From Elysia marginata (taxonomy: Eukaryota; Mollusca; Gastropoda; Plakobranchidae): a stretch of DNA of 35,570 nucleotides. Location of the stretch: positions 21,231 through 56,800 of the forward strand of contig BMAT01012595.1 of the NCBI GenBank assembly GCA_019649035.1. Direction: 5' to 3'. The notes under the pieces are model-generated. The model was not told where the DNA came from, did not search any database, and saw nothing but the letters and a program-made list of their open reading frames with translations. The position numbers and the translations under genes are program-made. This document shows positions 11,348 through 24,600 of this stretch, piece after piece; the stretch's first letter is position 1, and every line of letters starts with the position of its first letter.

Positions 11348-12575
11348 ATTATTTGCCCGCCGCATAGGGCCCATTGAGAGATAATCATTATAAATATTAC
11401 CATTAAAATTTAAGTTCAATTGATCCTATACAAGTATGATGTAAAATGTTACGTAGGCCTTGATATTCATTCTAAATAAGTAGCATTAGGCCTGTGTTTG
11501 CAAATGAGATCTTTCAACCTAACAATTGGACTTGGAGTCATTAAGTGGTGGGCTTCGAAAAAAAAATTCACTTGTTTAATTACTGCTTTAAATTAAAGTT
11601 AAACCGAATTATGAAAGGAGGAGCATATTCACCACTTCTCTTATTTTGGTGGGGCCATTTCACAATAACGAGAATCAATTTAGGAGCCTTGCATAATAAA
11701 AGTATGCCAAACTGTAACTCACGCAAAGCAAGATTTCTCCCCATTCTTCTAAAAGATGACAATGGCAATTTTATAAGACCCCAATAATTCTCTGAATAAG
11801 CTTGTGAAGGGTAGAGGTTTTATACTAGGCGTTTTGATTAATGACATGGTACCTTCATCTCACCCTGGTGCAGCTGCTTCTTGCATTATGTGTCAGCTGT
11901 AAGACAGCCAGGTAAATCAGGCATAATAACATATTAATATTGACAATCATGACAGGTACTGTTTCTTGGATTTTTTTCTTAAGATGTTCTCATTGCCTTT
12001 TAAGGAATTGAAACAAATTTATTACTCAATTATTTTTTTTTACACTGAGATACTTAATTTGAAAGCAAACTATCAGATTTGCTTTACACATATTTTCAGG
12101 TAGTAATTTTAAATTTAATATGCGCGATTTGTGCCTGATGTACCCCAATGGTATTACAAATAGTTTTCCAACTGCTTTGAGATAACTTGTCATTCATTAA
12201 TCCTTGCAAAACAAATCAATTTACTAAGGTTAAGACAAGAAAGGCGCTTTCATTGCATGTTTATTTCCATTTTTTTACACAGTATGACAGTTGTTCCACA
12301 GACAAAAAAGATGACACGCTTATTACATACATACAAAGACTGATTAACTTCCAAAAAGTCAAGATTTTGGTTTCAAATAGAATTAGGTGAGATAGAGAAA
12401 TAATTAAAAAGAAAACTGCATCAATATCTTTGCCATCTTCATTTTCTGCCATGTTGGTTCTCAGAAACTTATTAAACCATTCCCTAACCACAATGTGGTT
12501 TCTTTGACTTAATTTATAAAATTAAAATTTTTAGAATAGAAGAAAATCCCTCAGCCCAGCGAATCTAAAATCCTT
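11348..12575. other. gene-free interval plus eIF3L 3' UTR
   Basis: I find no convincing coding exon on either strand. The right part must hold the minus-strand eIF3L 3' UTR. AATAAA hexamers on the minus strand lie at 12260-12265 and 12018-12023. Confidence 0.45.
12260..12265 (-). promoter_or_regulatory. candidate polyadenylation signal of eIF3L (AATAAA)
   Basis: This is the closest AATAAA on the minus strand after the eIF3L stop codon, giving a 3' UTR of roughly 330 bases. A second hexamer lies at 12018-12023. Which one is used cannot be told from sequence. Confidence 0.4.
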
Positions 12576-12602
12576 TTACGTAGCTTTCAGGGAGCGCATG
12601 AT
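12576..12602 (-). CDS. eif3l: eIF3L last exon (8 codons + TAA)
   Basis: A strong polypyrimidine acceptor (tttcttctcag) leads to IMRSLKAT and stop TAA at 12578-12576. It aligns with the variable eIF3L tail (human ELNRTLKKMGQRP). The join [11 protein letters not shown] keeps frame. Confidence 0.85.
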   Translation of the reverse strand: MMRSLKAT

Positions 12603-15600
12603 CTGAGAAGAAAAAAAAGGAGAAAACACATAACATGATATTGAATGGTCATTTGAAAAAAAAGCTGAAAATACTGAATAAGGTATACAGCTTGATGATC
12701 GTTACTCTTGCTTAAAAATTGAACAAGCATATATCAAAGTTCAATTGAAAAATTGGATAAATGGCATTTACCAAATAACTATGTAGCTAAACATTTTAAC
12801 TTAATTTAGAATAAAAAATATTTACAACCCCATTAACAGGGCATCTAAACCCAGCTAAGCTTGAGTTCCAGAGCACAAATAAGAGCAAAATACTATCAAA
12901 ACTGTATGTTTTGACCCCTTAATTTTTTTAAGTAGCCTTCTCTTGGCTAACCATATGTTTAAAAGACTATCCATTATAAAAGCTGATGAGTTTTTTGTTT
13001 TATTTTTTTATGAACGATTTTATTTGAATCATTCTTTTTTCATGGTAAATTAAACTAATAGAAACTTTCAACTAGAGCTTAATTTTTTATTATAGCTTTT
13101 GAAAGCTGATCTAATATTTATGTAAAAGTCTGTGAATCCATCCAGCTAGGAAGTATTTTGATTTTTCAACCCATGGGAAAAAAACTAAGGGCATTCAAAG
13201 GAAATAAACGATTTGTCAATAGCTTTTTCCCAAAGTTGTTAAGCGTTTAAATAGACCAAAGAGATTATTTTAATTGACTCTGATGGAAATTGAAGGGCAC
13301 AATAGACAATGTTCCTAAAAACCGTCGGCGAGAGTTATGAGCCTTGTTTTACTACCAAAACTAGGGACCCCATGCAAAATTAGAATCAGTTGGGCCTTTT
13401 CTTGTACAAAACGTTTCGTACTGCTTTTTATGATGACCGTGTAGCTCAGAAGAGTTAAAAACATGATTAGAAATATTATAATGCGAATAATGATAATCCT
13501 TTCATAAAAAAAAAATTGTGTGACTCAGGATTAAAAAATACTTTTTGTCCTTTCCAGGTTTTTTTTTTTCTCACAGCAATGATGTCTACCAGCAAAGTGA
13601 AACAATAAAACCTACCTCATCAAACTTGTGAAATTGCCTAATGAAGAAATCTCCATATCTTCTTGCTACTTTGGTGTCAGCAATGTGAATCATGTCCTGC
13701 AAAGAGATTGGCCAAAAAAAAAGAGAAACTCGGTATTTCTGGCTTGCTCAAAGTGAGATAACTCTCCTATCACAGCAAAACCTTCAAAGTGATCTTGATT
13801 CAATAAGCTTATTCCTAAAAACCCGCAACCAAAAACACAAGGCCAAAATTATCATAACTTACAAATTCCATCTTAAAATGAATAAAGAAAATCCAAATTT
13901 TATGTAGCATAATAAAGGTTAATAATTTAAGATCTTAAAAGAGAATCTGAAAAGACAAGTACCGGTAATTACTTCTTTTTTGTCACACCACAATAGGAAT
14001 GCTTCAGTGAAAAAAAAACATATCAAAATTTTCGTTTAAAGAATGCACATTACAATATAAATTCTAGCTGAGGAGCAAAACTAGAGCTAGATCTTGCAAA
14101 CATAGCAACTGAAAACTGATAAAGAATGATCTGGGCAATCGTATTTCGACTGTGACAAAATGATAAACATATTGTGGCCTGCTTAAGGCAACTAAGTACG
14201 TTCGATGGCAGGCACATCAAGCCTCTGATTTTAATATAGGAAAAGAAGCCACATCAGAGGTTTGATGTGCCTGCCATCGATTTGTAAAATTATGACTTCT
14301 GAGAGGATACCTTGTCAATGAAGAAATCAACTTCTGAGGCAGACTGAAATTCTCCATCTAGTCCACTTGTACCTTTAGTCCAGACAAGGTTTTTCATTTT
14401 ATGCTGTACGCAGAGAAATAAAACATGTACAATTATTTTTTTACCCAAATGCTCAACCAGAAATCATTGGAAAGTGGAATTGTTTTAGAATTAATAAAGA
14501 AAGGTAGAAGAAAAAACGAAAAAGGAAAGGCGTGTGAGAGGCAATCAGGGTAAAACAGTCTGAACCCTAAGAGGGCCAACTACGGAAATCAAAAGTAAAT
14601 CTTTTGATAACCATACAAGTAATTATACTTCTTTATTTTGGTATATTTTTACATTTGATCCTAAACTTTGGCTTTCTGTTGAATAAATGGTTAAACCTTA
14701 GAATAAAACACAAAAATGCTCATGATTACACAAAAGAATAGTTAAAAGAAAAGAAAAAGGATTGGAATTTGGACAATATTGTACAAAACGGTTGGTCTTC
14801 TGAGGATTAAGCTACTCAGTGTAATTTTAAGTCACAGTAAAAGTAAAGTATTGATGGTACAATAACTTAGAGCAATTTTAATTTGTTTTAACATTTCAAA
14901 AATCTCAAGTTTTGATTGTTTCTGATGAAGTCTGATTTTTTTTTCATCCTCTTTTTAAAATTCAGCCTCAAACTTAATGTTTCAATATGTTCATAATCCA
15001 TAATTCTTGTAATGACAGTACCAACCTTAAAGCACATTAGTTGAGTACACAGCTCATCATCAGACTGTGAAACAAACCAAGAAAACAAGATAAAATAGAA
15101 ATACGGTTACTGAACAAAAGATAGTATAATGTTTAAAATCAATATCTGATAATCCAATAGGATTTTTAAAAGTTCCTTTTCCCTTTGATTACCAACTGAC
15201 AAAAAGAAAACTTCCAAATTTATCTGTTAGTTGAAGTTAAAGGATCGAGTAATGGAGAATCTGAATGTGTTAAATGTTAATTTTTATTTTAAAAAAAAAG
15301 TTTTAAACTACTTAGATTCTGCATTATTTCACCCTTTGCCTTAAATCAAAACATTCTGCTGAATGAACTGAAAGGATGGGCAGGATAAAGAGTTTTAAAG
15401 AGATATCTACAAAGAATGAGATCTGTTCCTCTTGTTAAGCTAATGAACCTAAAAGCACAGAAATGTGGGCAAAATTTGAAAGAAATGTTTGGAGAATGAA
15501 GTAATTTTATAAATGTATTTTGAATATTTAGCCAATTGGGATTGATAACACTAAAAAATAAGGCAAAAACTCACCATATCCATAAAGGCTGCTAGTTTTG

Positions 15601-18600
15601 CAATAGGCAAGGTTGTATACAGTTTCAGGTAACTGGAATAAGAATGTAAAAAAAAAGATTTTTTAAAAAATTCCTGGCCTATTCATAGTTCAGCCTTTGC
15701 AATAAAGATTTAAAGTCTAAATTCTAAGAGCTTATTTCTCCCTCAAGCGGACATTCAACAAAACTAAAACAAAGAGCAGCATATAAACATTGATATTTAG
15801 TAGCCTAGTTGAACTTTTCAACTATTGTATGGGTTACATTAATTTTGGGGGGCATATTTTTTCTTCATTTTACCTTATCAGTTCGAGAATTATTTGCTAT
15901 TGATAAAATTAGATTATAATTCTTTTTTTAAGCTAAACAATTAAAAATATATCATTGCAAATACAATTTTACTAGACTGCATCCATCTCATATGCATATC
16001 AAATTATTGATATATAACATGATTAAATTTTGAGTAAGACTTGTTCTTTTATTCACATTCAGTCTGAAGGCTGCATAGGGGAAAGCATGCTTGTAATTTG
16101 CTGTTAAACACAGTGATGCAAATAGCTTACACACAAAAAGCAGGAAAATTTTCAAGGCCTTGGTAAAGTATAAAGTCTGGAATTGGAAATCAGCAGCTGC
16201 CCTTATAATCCTTGAAACACCCTTTTGCAAAAGATATCATACAGAAGTGCTACTATAGAGCTGTTTTCTTACAAATCAAAGAATACACTTGATTTTTCAT
16301 AACACACTCATCTATATTAGAAAACCTGCGAACAGTATGTATATATTTTAAGGACTTATCCTGACTTTTCATTACTTTTGGAAGTCTTCGTGTTCCTGAC
16401 TCCTGCTTTTGAGCTGCTGCAATCCCATGTAGGAAAAGGTTTTTTTTTAAATCAGAACTGCTGCGAAAATTGGAAAACTTCAATTCCTGTTTCTACGCTC
16501 ACCTTCTGATGGTGGGAACCTGAATCTGTTGGTTCACCTCGTCTTTGAATACCATCAACTGAAGCGCAAACGGCTCCTAGAAACGATGTGGGGAATCAAA
16601 ACAAAAAATTAGCTTTTGCTTACTGCTATGTGTGAATTACTATAGACAGGGGCTACATTTGAAGTATTCCAAAAACTGTATTATTTCTTTTTAGATCAAG
16701 GGTAGGTGCTAGGTTCTGATAATAAAATGCACTGTTTTTTTTATCAATCCCAGAAAAAAAATTCAAAAACTGAAAGTTAATAATGAATAAGATTGGGGTT
16801 TTTTTTAAATAAACATAAAGCAATTAGTCTACCATAATACTGTTACTGCGTTTCTGATATGAATTTCTGTTAATCTTATCCATAAAAAAAAGTTGATAAA
16901 AAAAATTAATTCTCCCAAGCACTATTTCAGATGATCTTATCGTCAAGTCTTGGACTGTAGATTTTGGCTTTGCAGCAAATCACAAGCAGCCAATTACTCT
17001 GCTCTTTTGATCCAAGTTTTGAAAAATCCAATTCTAAATTAGAAAACATTACACTGCATGTGCAGAGACTCAAAGAGAACTTACAGTGCCTCAACTCAGC
17101 TCAAGACTAGTTAAGTGTTTCTCACATAAATGTCAGATTTCACATTTGTGAAGCAGTGTAAAAAATTGAAAAATTGAGACAAGTTGCAGTGATAACTGAT
17201 AATTTCTATCACAGGATCAAAATTTGACCCCAAAAATTTTCTTGGCTCATATTGAAAGTTTATAATCTATTTCATCATACAAAGTCATAAAACCATTGAA
17301 ATATGGTTGGAATCGAGATAATCAAGTGGGGATAGGTTGGTGATCTTTGTAACTTCTTTGTGATTTTAAACCTTTACATGCTCTTTTCATTATTTTTCTT
17401 CAAATGGTTTTCATTGATATTCATATCTTCTAAATGCAATAACTACCACAAATGTCAAAATCAAGATATTTTAAAGACCTTTCAAACAATGCATATATCT
17501 CTAAATGTCAACATTCAACTAGACTCATTTTGTCATAATGCTACACATTTTATCTTATCCTTTGAGACATTAGGTACCTGATGAGCCATTTGACCTGATT
17601 TTCCGAAATTCTGACTCAGAAATTATTTTATTTGGGACTGGTATACAAAGTCAATCATACCTGCACATGTAAATGAGCCAACTAGTGCTACAAATTGAAG
17701 TCAAATAATATATGGAGTATTATGGGTATCCCATCGGTTACACTTTGCTATACAGTAGACTTAAGAAGAAGTGCCCGCACACATACCTCATCAGTGAGAT
17801 CTGTTAAATCTTGGATTTTATGGAATTTCACTTACAGGACTAAAGATTAGATAGTCTGAGGAGCCTGACAATTTAGGACAAGCTTATATTAAGTCCTAGC
17901 TTGCAGGGCTTACCTTGCTTTTAGCTGTATTGTCAAGTTCATAATTTGGTGGTACTGGAGACAAAAATTTGGGGCAAGCAAAGGCAAAGCTGGCTTCAAA
18001 TTCAGCCATGTCACTGAGGATAGAAGCAATTAGGAAAAAAATTTAGTGGTACTTCTTCTGACAGAAGATGTAAACATTGACAGTAAAGTTATACAATCTT
18101 CCTGAAATACTTATTAGAACAAGAAAATATTACCCATATACTATGTTAAAGTAAAAATTTTTTTTTAAAAAGTCAGAAAATGGCAAACTTAAAAATTAAA
18201 GGAAGTCCAAAAAATGGGGAATGACCCTGGATAAAAAAAGAAAAGAAGAATATACCCTCTCTGCATCTTGTTCATCTTGTCCTGATATTTCTCTCTGAGG
18301 TGAGAGTGAACGCTCTCGTCAATTCTCATTGGGTACAGCACTAGACACATTGACAACAGAGTGTACATCTGGTCATTTGTCTTAGAGATCTGGCAGTTCA
18401 GGTTGGAGAGAAAGACAAAATATTACAAAATCACGATAAGTAAAGACATGAACGAGTACCTATAAGTGTAACGAATGTAAGTTGACTGTTAATTGTCTTT
18501 TTTACACCTAGTATACACCAGGGATGCCCTCAAGACAGAAAAAAAAAAACCTGAACTTTTTTCGCCGTCTTTCAAGCCTCTATACATCAACTTAGACTGA

Positions 18601-21600
18601 ATACTCGACAAACTGTATATGNNNNNNNNNNNNNNNNNNNNNNNNNNNNNNNNNNNNNNNNNNNNNNNNNNNNNNNNNNNNNNNNNNNNNNNNNNNNNNN
18701 NNNNNNNNNNNNNNNNNNNNNNNNNNNNNNNNNNNNNNNNNNNNNNNNNNNNNNNNNNNNCCCCCCCCCCCAATTTCGATGGGTGACTCAATCTCATAAC
18801 ATTATAACAGGGCAATATAGATGTTGAGTTACCACAAGAGAGTCACCCAGGGTCTCAATGCTAGTTTGCATTTTTAAAGGAAAAACCCTTGTTTAGGACT
18901 TCTATTGATTTTAGATGGAGGCTGGCTGATATGAGCTGCTTTTGCTCTCTTCACTTGATCATCGCACATGAAATCTTTCTTTCTGGCATTATCCACTAAC
19001 CTTTTGATGTGGGCCATGGTAGACTATTCTAATCTGATATGTTTAAATCTACATCTAAATCTAGATTAGATCTACATCAGTATCACTGGAAAATGCAAAG
19101 TTCACTAGATCTAGACCTAGCGTCATTTACTTAAGTTTAAACAGGATGCGGTTCAGGTTAGTTCTACAATCTAACAACAGAATAAATCAATAATCTAGAC
19201 TAGATCTGGAATCTAGACCTAGGTCTATCGTGACCATACAGCATCGTTGGCAGCATTTTTGTGGAAAATACATTTTCCGGTTGTTAGCAAAGAGTATTGA
19301 CAGGGGTAGCGGTTCCAAACTCTTTGATAATAGTTAGCTAACTACATGTTTAATAGATCACTATCGGATCGCTTGGCAGACAATCAGATGAAATGCCGAT
19401 TGTTAGTTTCACATGGGTTTTTTTCATTGTGCGGTTCATATAACTTTCAAATAGATCTAGATCTATAGTTAGTAAAGTGAAAGTCCGCGGTTTCGTTTCC
19501 GTTCACTCCTAGGAATACTTTATTAATATGTCAACTTAAAGAATATGTAAATCGGTGCGGTAGTTTATAAATAGCGGCATTTTAAACACAAGTCAAGAAA
19601 AAATGCTTTTCAGTGAAATGCGATCAGCAAATCCCGACTCGAGGTCTAGGGAATCGGCGACCCACTCAAGCAGGCAGGTGAAGGACGCCGGTTGTGAGAT
19701 CGAGGTGATAAGAGAATGTTGACTTGAACTCTCCCAAGTTCAGGGGTCAAGTTCATCCGATCGTATACTCGGGTATCGGTAAGGCAAATGAACTGTGAAA
19801 GCGAGTCTGAGATAAAAACAAAAGCTTGCATTGGCTGGTTACGGGCGGCACAGCCGGAAATATTTCCGTTACAAAGTTAGGCACTCAGACCGGATCGCAA
19901 ATTTTTTCCGGTTCTTTAAAATTTTTATCTGGGTTTCTCAGACGAAAAAACGGACAATCAGAAAAAACCGGACGATCCAGAAAAACCGGATTTCCGGTTA
20001 AAACCGGAAAAAAGGGCATCCCTGATACACGCTTCAGAACCAACAGAAAAAATCTTGGATTGAGGGTAAATTTTCAAGACTATATGCCTTGCGCCCAGTG
20101 CAAATGAGTCAGATGTTGGAAATTCCAATCCAAGAAAACGTCCTTTACAAGTTTTTTTTCTCTTCTTTTCCTCTATAAATTATGTCAACAAAATTATTTT
20201 CTTTCCTCAAATTATCGATAATTTCATAAATTTATTTTATGTTTCTGTGGTAAAAAAACAAATGCGTTGTTTAAAATAGTAGCACTTTGGAATGTGAAAA
20301 TTGTGAGATCCTGCTCATTCACATTGGATGCCAATACTTAGTTTTGTAAAACTGTAATTTTTAAAACAAGCAATATTTTACCCATGTTCAAGCTGAAAAT
20401 GTGGCAAAAATGTCCCACCTGATCATAGAGCTGAGTTTTGTTTTGGAACATTGTCTTGGTCCTCTGGATATACAGCAGGATGTTCGACAGAGTGCGAATC
20501 GCATCCTGGTAGCGGCGCATCATCATATATGCAAATCCAACAAAGTAAAATGTTGTGATTTGACATGCTGGTACCCTCGAGTACAAGCTCTGGAAATGTT
20601 GAGGATGAAAAGGATAGAAACTTGTAACTCAAACATATAACGAAATAACATCAGTACGTGAACTAAGTAGAAGCAAGCTGTCAAATTATTACAGTATTAA
20701 CTAGACCTTCATGTTAATTCTGTTCTAGAATTTTTACTATTATAGCTCATAATTTTTTTACACCCTCAAATATTTCATTTTGGACACGGTCAGAATCATT
20801 TGTTGCAGATTTTTATCTTCACAGGTCTCACACAAGTCTAGAAATTACAGTGGAATCCGGATAAAGTCAACACCTCGAGACCGAAAAAAAGGGTTGACTT
20901 TAAGCGAGGTTGACTATATCCAATTTCATGAGGGGAGGGGGGGGGGAGTACAACATATTACAATGTGTGAGAACTAGATAAATTCAACAAGCGCAGCATA
21001 CTTGTACTCTGAGAAATGATGAAGGCTAGCTTAGCCTAGATGTAGACGCAGGGATGGAATGTGTAGGTATGCACATGAACACTGTGTTCGCACTGGTTTG
21101 GCAAGGCGGGGAGGAGTTGCACCTATCAGCATCTGTCACTGTCTTCTGTCCAGCTGTACTACCCCCTCCCCCCACTAGCCCTTGTCAGGCCAGTTGGCCC
21201 AGAGAGGCAAGCGAGTGCTGCACGCAGCTTCTTTAATCATGATTGGAAACAAAGAGCTCCCATCCCCTATTTCTCTTTGTCTCTCCCAAGACCCATCTGG
21301 GATCTCTATCTTTCAATTTGACCAGGAGGTGTTGACTTTAAACGAAAATAGGTCGAGGCTGTTGACTTAATGCGAAATAATGTTACTTAAATAAAGAAGG
21401 AAAAAAAAACGGGCCTGTTGCAAAGTGTTGACTTACACCGAGAGTTGACTTCAAGCGAGTTGACTTCTCGCGGATTCCACTGTATTTCTAAATCCACCTG
21501 GTTGCATCACATATGACTCTAAACTAACTTTTTTTCCAAAAATTTTAAACATACAATTCCTATTAGGAAAGTAAAGGCCAAACCTACAAATAATAGCGGT

Positions 21601-24600
21601 CTAAAAACATCTAACCAACCTTTTTGTTGAAGTCAATGTTTTCCAGGGCTTTGAGAGCCTGGTAGTAATCACCAAGGAGGGAGTGAAGTCGGAGAAGCCC
21701 AACAAGACTGAAATAGCCAAGCATCTTGTAGAGAGAGTGCTGGCCAAACTCGCCAGCCACACTGTCTGGATCACCTGAACAGAGAGGGTAACACTGGTTA
21801 TCACAATTCTCTCTTTAACGTATCTTCAACTTACCAAAAAAATATCTTCTCCAAGTCATGTGTTGTCAACCCAGTTAAGTAAAGTGTGGCAGCTGCCCAC
21901 CCTCAAAGAATATCGAGAATTGTGAGGCAACCAGATTGAATCAGACACAAGTGACTCAGACGAGTTTTGAGCTAGATCCGTTTAAAGTTAGAAAAACATG
22001 ATATAATTCACTTTTTTTTTCTTAGCTTCGATACGAAACACAAAGGGATTTGGGAAAGCTATAGATCAGGGCTAGATATAACCATAACCCTAACAGTAAC
22101 AGAATGAAAGCGAGGGCAGGACCCCCACCTGGGAGGGTCCAAAGGCATGGTTTGAAACTGACTAAAAAGTAAAACGAGGGCTCTTCTTGGTATTTCGACT
22201 CCGTTTTCTTAGCAAGTTAAGATTCAATGTTTTCAGCCTTGGAAAATATAATATTTTTCAACCTCAAAGAGTGCAAAAAAAAATTGCACTTTCAGAAAAA
22301 TACTTGAGAATGTCTAATTCTGCCTTATGCTTGATCTACCCTGGCTGTCTCACAAGTTGGTCAGAGGGTTGCAAAATAGATACTTGGGTAAACTTCTGCT
22401 TTAGTAAGGGAGTGAAAAGCTGACAAGTTCTGCTTTTGGCAATGTAAACATTATATCTTGGCTATCTCCTCAATCCTGTAGATGACTTTGAAATGCTATT
22501 TTGATTAAGGGGGCTCGCCACAAAAAATGATTTTTTTAAATATTGACCAGTAAGCCTAAATTAAGCTATGCAAACATAGACCAGGTGTCAAAAACATCAT
22601 AAAACTTTAAAAATTATTACATAACAGTCATGATTGCCATGGTAATGGTCGCCATCTTGGAAAATACAAAAACATGTATAGTTTTATTTTCTTAAACATT
22701 TCAAAACTAACTAACTTTTTTCCAGCTTTCACTTTTAATAGTGCAAAAACATGTGAATACAAACAGCTGGTGATATAGTAAGATCCTTATTAGAGTCCTT
22801 TAAGTTATTTTAATTTGGTGCGGAAATGTTCCGTTTTGATTTTTGTGCAAAAATCCAGAGAAAAAAATTTGCACAAAAAAGTTTTCCATATACAAGAAAA
22901 ATAAATAGCCAGCTGTTTGTAAAAACTAAATAGCTATATGTACCAATTTTCAAGACTTAAGGCTGAAAATTCATGAAATGGTTGAGAAAATAAACTTGGA
23001 AACACAAGTTTGAGAAAAACGCAAAAGGGAAGAAAAATTAGATGAAAAAAAGAGGCATATAACATGCTTAAAATAGAATTTTGGGCTAAATACACTTCAG
23101 ATTTGCCCTAAGCGGCTTCAGGTATATTAAAGCTGTAAAAAATCTGAAAATCGCTATTTTATGATAAATCAACTTTTTTGGACCTGTTCTCCCCCTTTAA
23201 TAATATACTCTTTCTACACTTGGTATGTTCACCCATGTTCTAAGATCAATTTATCATGCTTTATATATTTACAGATTGCTTAAACAATCTGATTAAATTT
23301 ACTGGTCCAGGACATTTCCATGTATCCACTCAAACTACTACAGGCACCAACAGAACCAGGTGAAATTTGGAAAATTGGCAAAGGTGTAATCTCAGTCAAT
23401 CAAGGTTCAGATTTTACAACCTTTGGCCATGCTAAATAATATTTACCCTCAGTTAACAATAAAAAATTGAAAACCCTTATATGATGAATTGCTTTACACC
23501 CCAAAAAGATAATTGACAGATATCACTTGAAAACAAAAAAAAACAAAGATACAAATTTCAATTTATTTACTTTGCCATAAAATCTACATGTTTGGTTTTT
23601 CTTTTTTGAACTGAAGAACAAACATTTGAATTAAGAATCCCTGTATTGTGAAGTGTTACTGCTAAATACACATCACAAAAAGTTTTAAAAAAAAGAAGAC
23701 TTTTTCAACAAGTATTAAACCTTAAGAATAAATTACTACAACCTCTGCATCTTCTTTCTAACTGCCTTTGCAATCAGCTCTAGCAGCAGATAGATAAGAT
23801 AGAATAGTAGAGTTTTGAAGAGTCAGCATGGATGACTAACCTCCACTAGTGTAGACCTCCAGCTGCTTGTTGATGTTTGACTTGTCTACTAGTGAGTGCA
23901 ATACATTCAGCACACTGTGTACATTCCACATCTGGTGGGGACAATCAAGGAACAGGGCACATAAAATAAGAATAAAATTCATATTATGTCAAAACAACAA
24001 AAAAAAAGATTTTGTGATGTTGTTGCACCCAGTGCTTCCTGGCTTACCTTAAAATTCCCATACTTTTTTTTTCCTAATTCCCTGACCGGTTGGTGACCTT
24101 AAAAATTTTCTGAATTGAAAAAAATGTTCTGTATCCTCTTCTCTGATGACTGTGTAGGGATAGTGGTGAATATACTTAAAGGAATTAAAGAGAGACAGTG
24201 AGTGGTTAGAAAAATCTAAGAGAGTGCCACTAACTACTAGTACTACTAGAAAAACCCATGTTTTAAATTATATTTATACATATACAAATATCCCAATGTG
24301 ATTCTCAGTTCATTCTTGCAAAGTTTGTCACACATACTATTGACTCTGTATTAATAGGGTTCATAAAACATGTCTTTATGGCATCCAAGATCTTAAAGAA
24401 ATGATAGCCCTCACTTCTGTGGTATACGGTTATGGCATCATCATTATATTTCATTAGCACTTTTTATGCCTTATTAATGCATCACTTTTTTCCCCTTACC
24501 ATATAAACAAAAATATCAATTCTTTATCCTTGTCTATAATAAAAACATCTATAAAATGTCGTCACCTTTGGGTTTTCTTTGAGAAGCTCAATTTCATCTT

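Larger units (their letters stand above)
18519..20024. mobile_element. hAT-like non-autonomous DNA transposon with perfect 11-bp TIRs and 6-bp target duplication
   Basis: CAGGGATGCCC at 18519-18529 is matched exactly inverted by GGGCATCCCTG at 20014-20024. The flanks are a perfect direct repeat ATACAC (18513-18518 and 20025-20030), as left by transposition. CAGGG-type ends resemble hAT elements, which usually duplicate 8 bp, so a 6-bp duplication makes the superfamily uncertain. The right subterminal region is packed with CCGG-containing half-sites (ccggatttccggttaaaacc). The element lies wholly in the eIF3L intron between exons 11 and 12 and includes the assembly gap. No full transposase frame is seen; only a 47-codon ORF is inside. 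Confidence 0.72.

Noticed and set aside
11545..11787. 80-codon plus-strand frame ending DDNGNFIRPQ
   Set aside because: Overlaps an equally long antisense frame, no splice link to the 11213 ORF could be established, and no family features.
19826..20107. 93-codon plus-strand frame rich in KTG/RKTG repeats
   Set aside because: It arises from the CCGG-rich subterminal repeats of the hAT-like element; no protein-family features.
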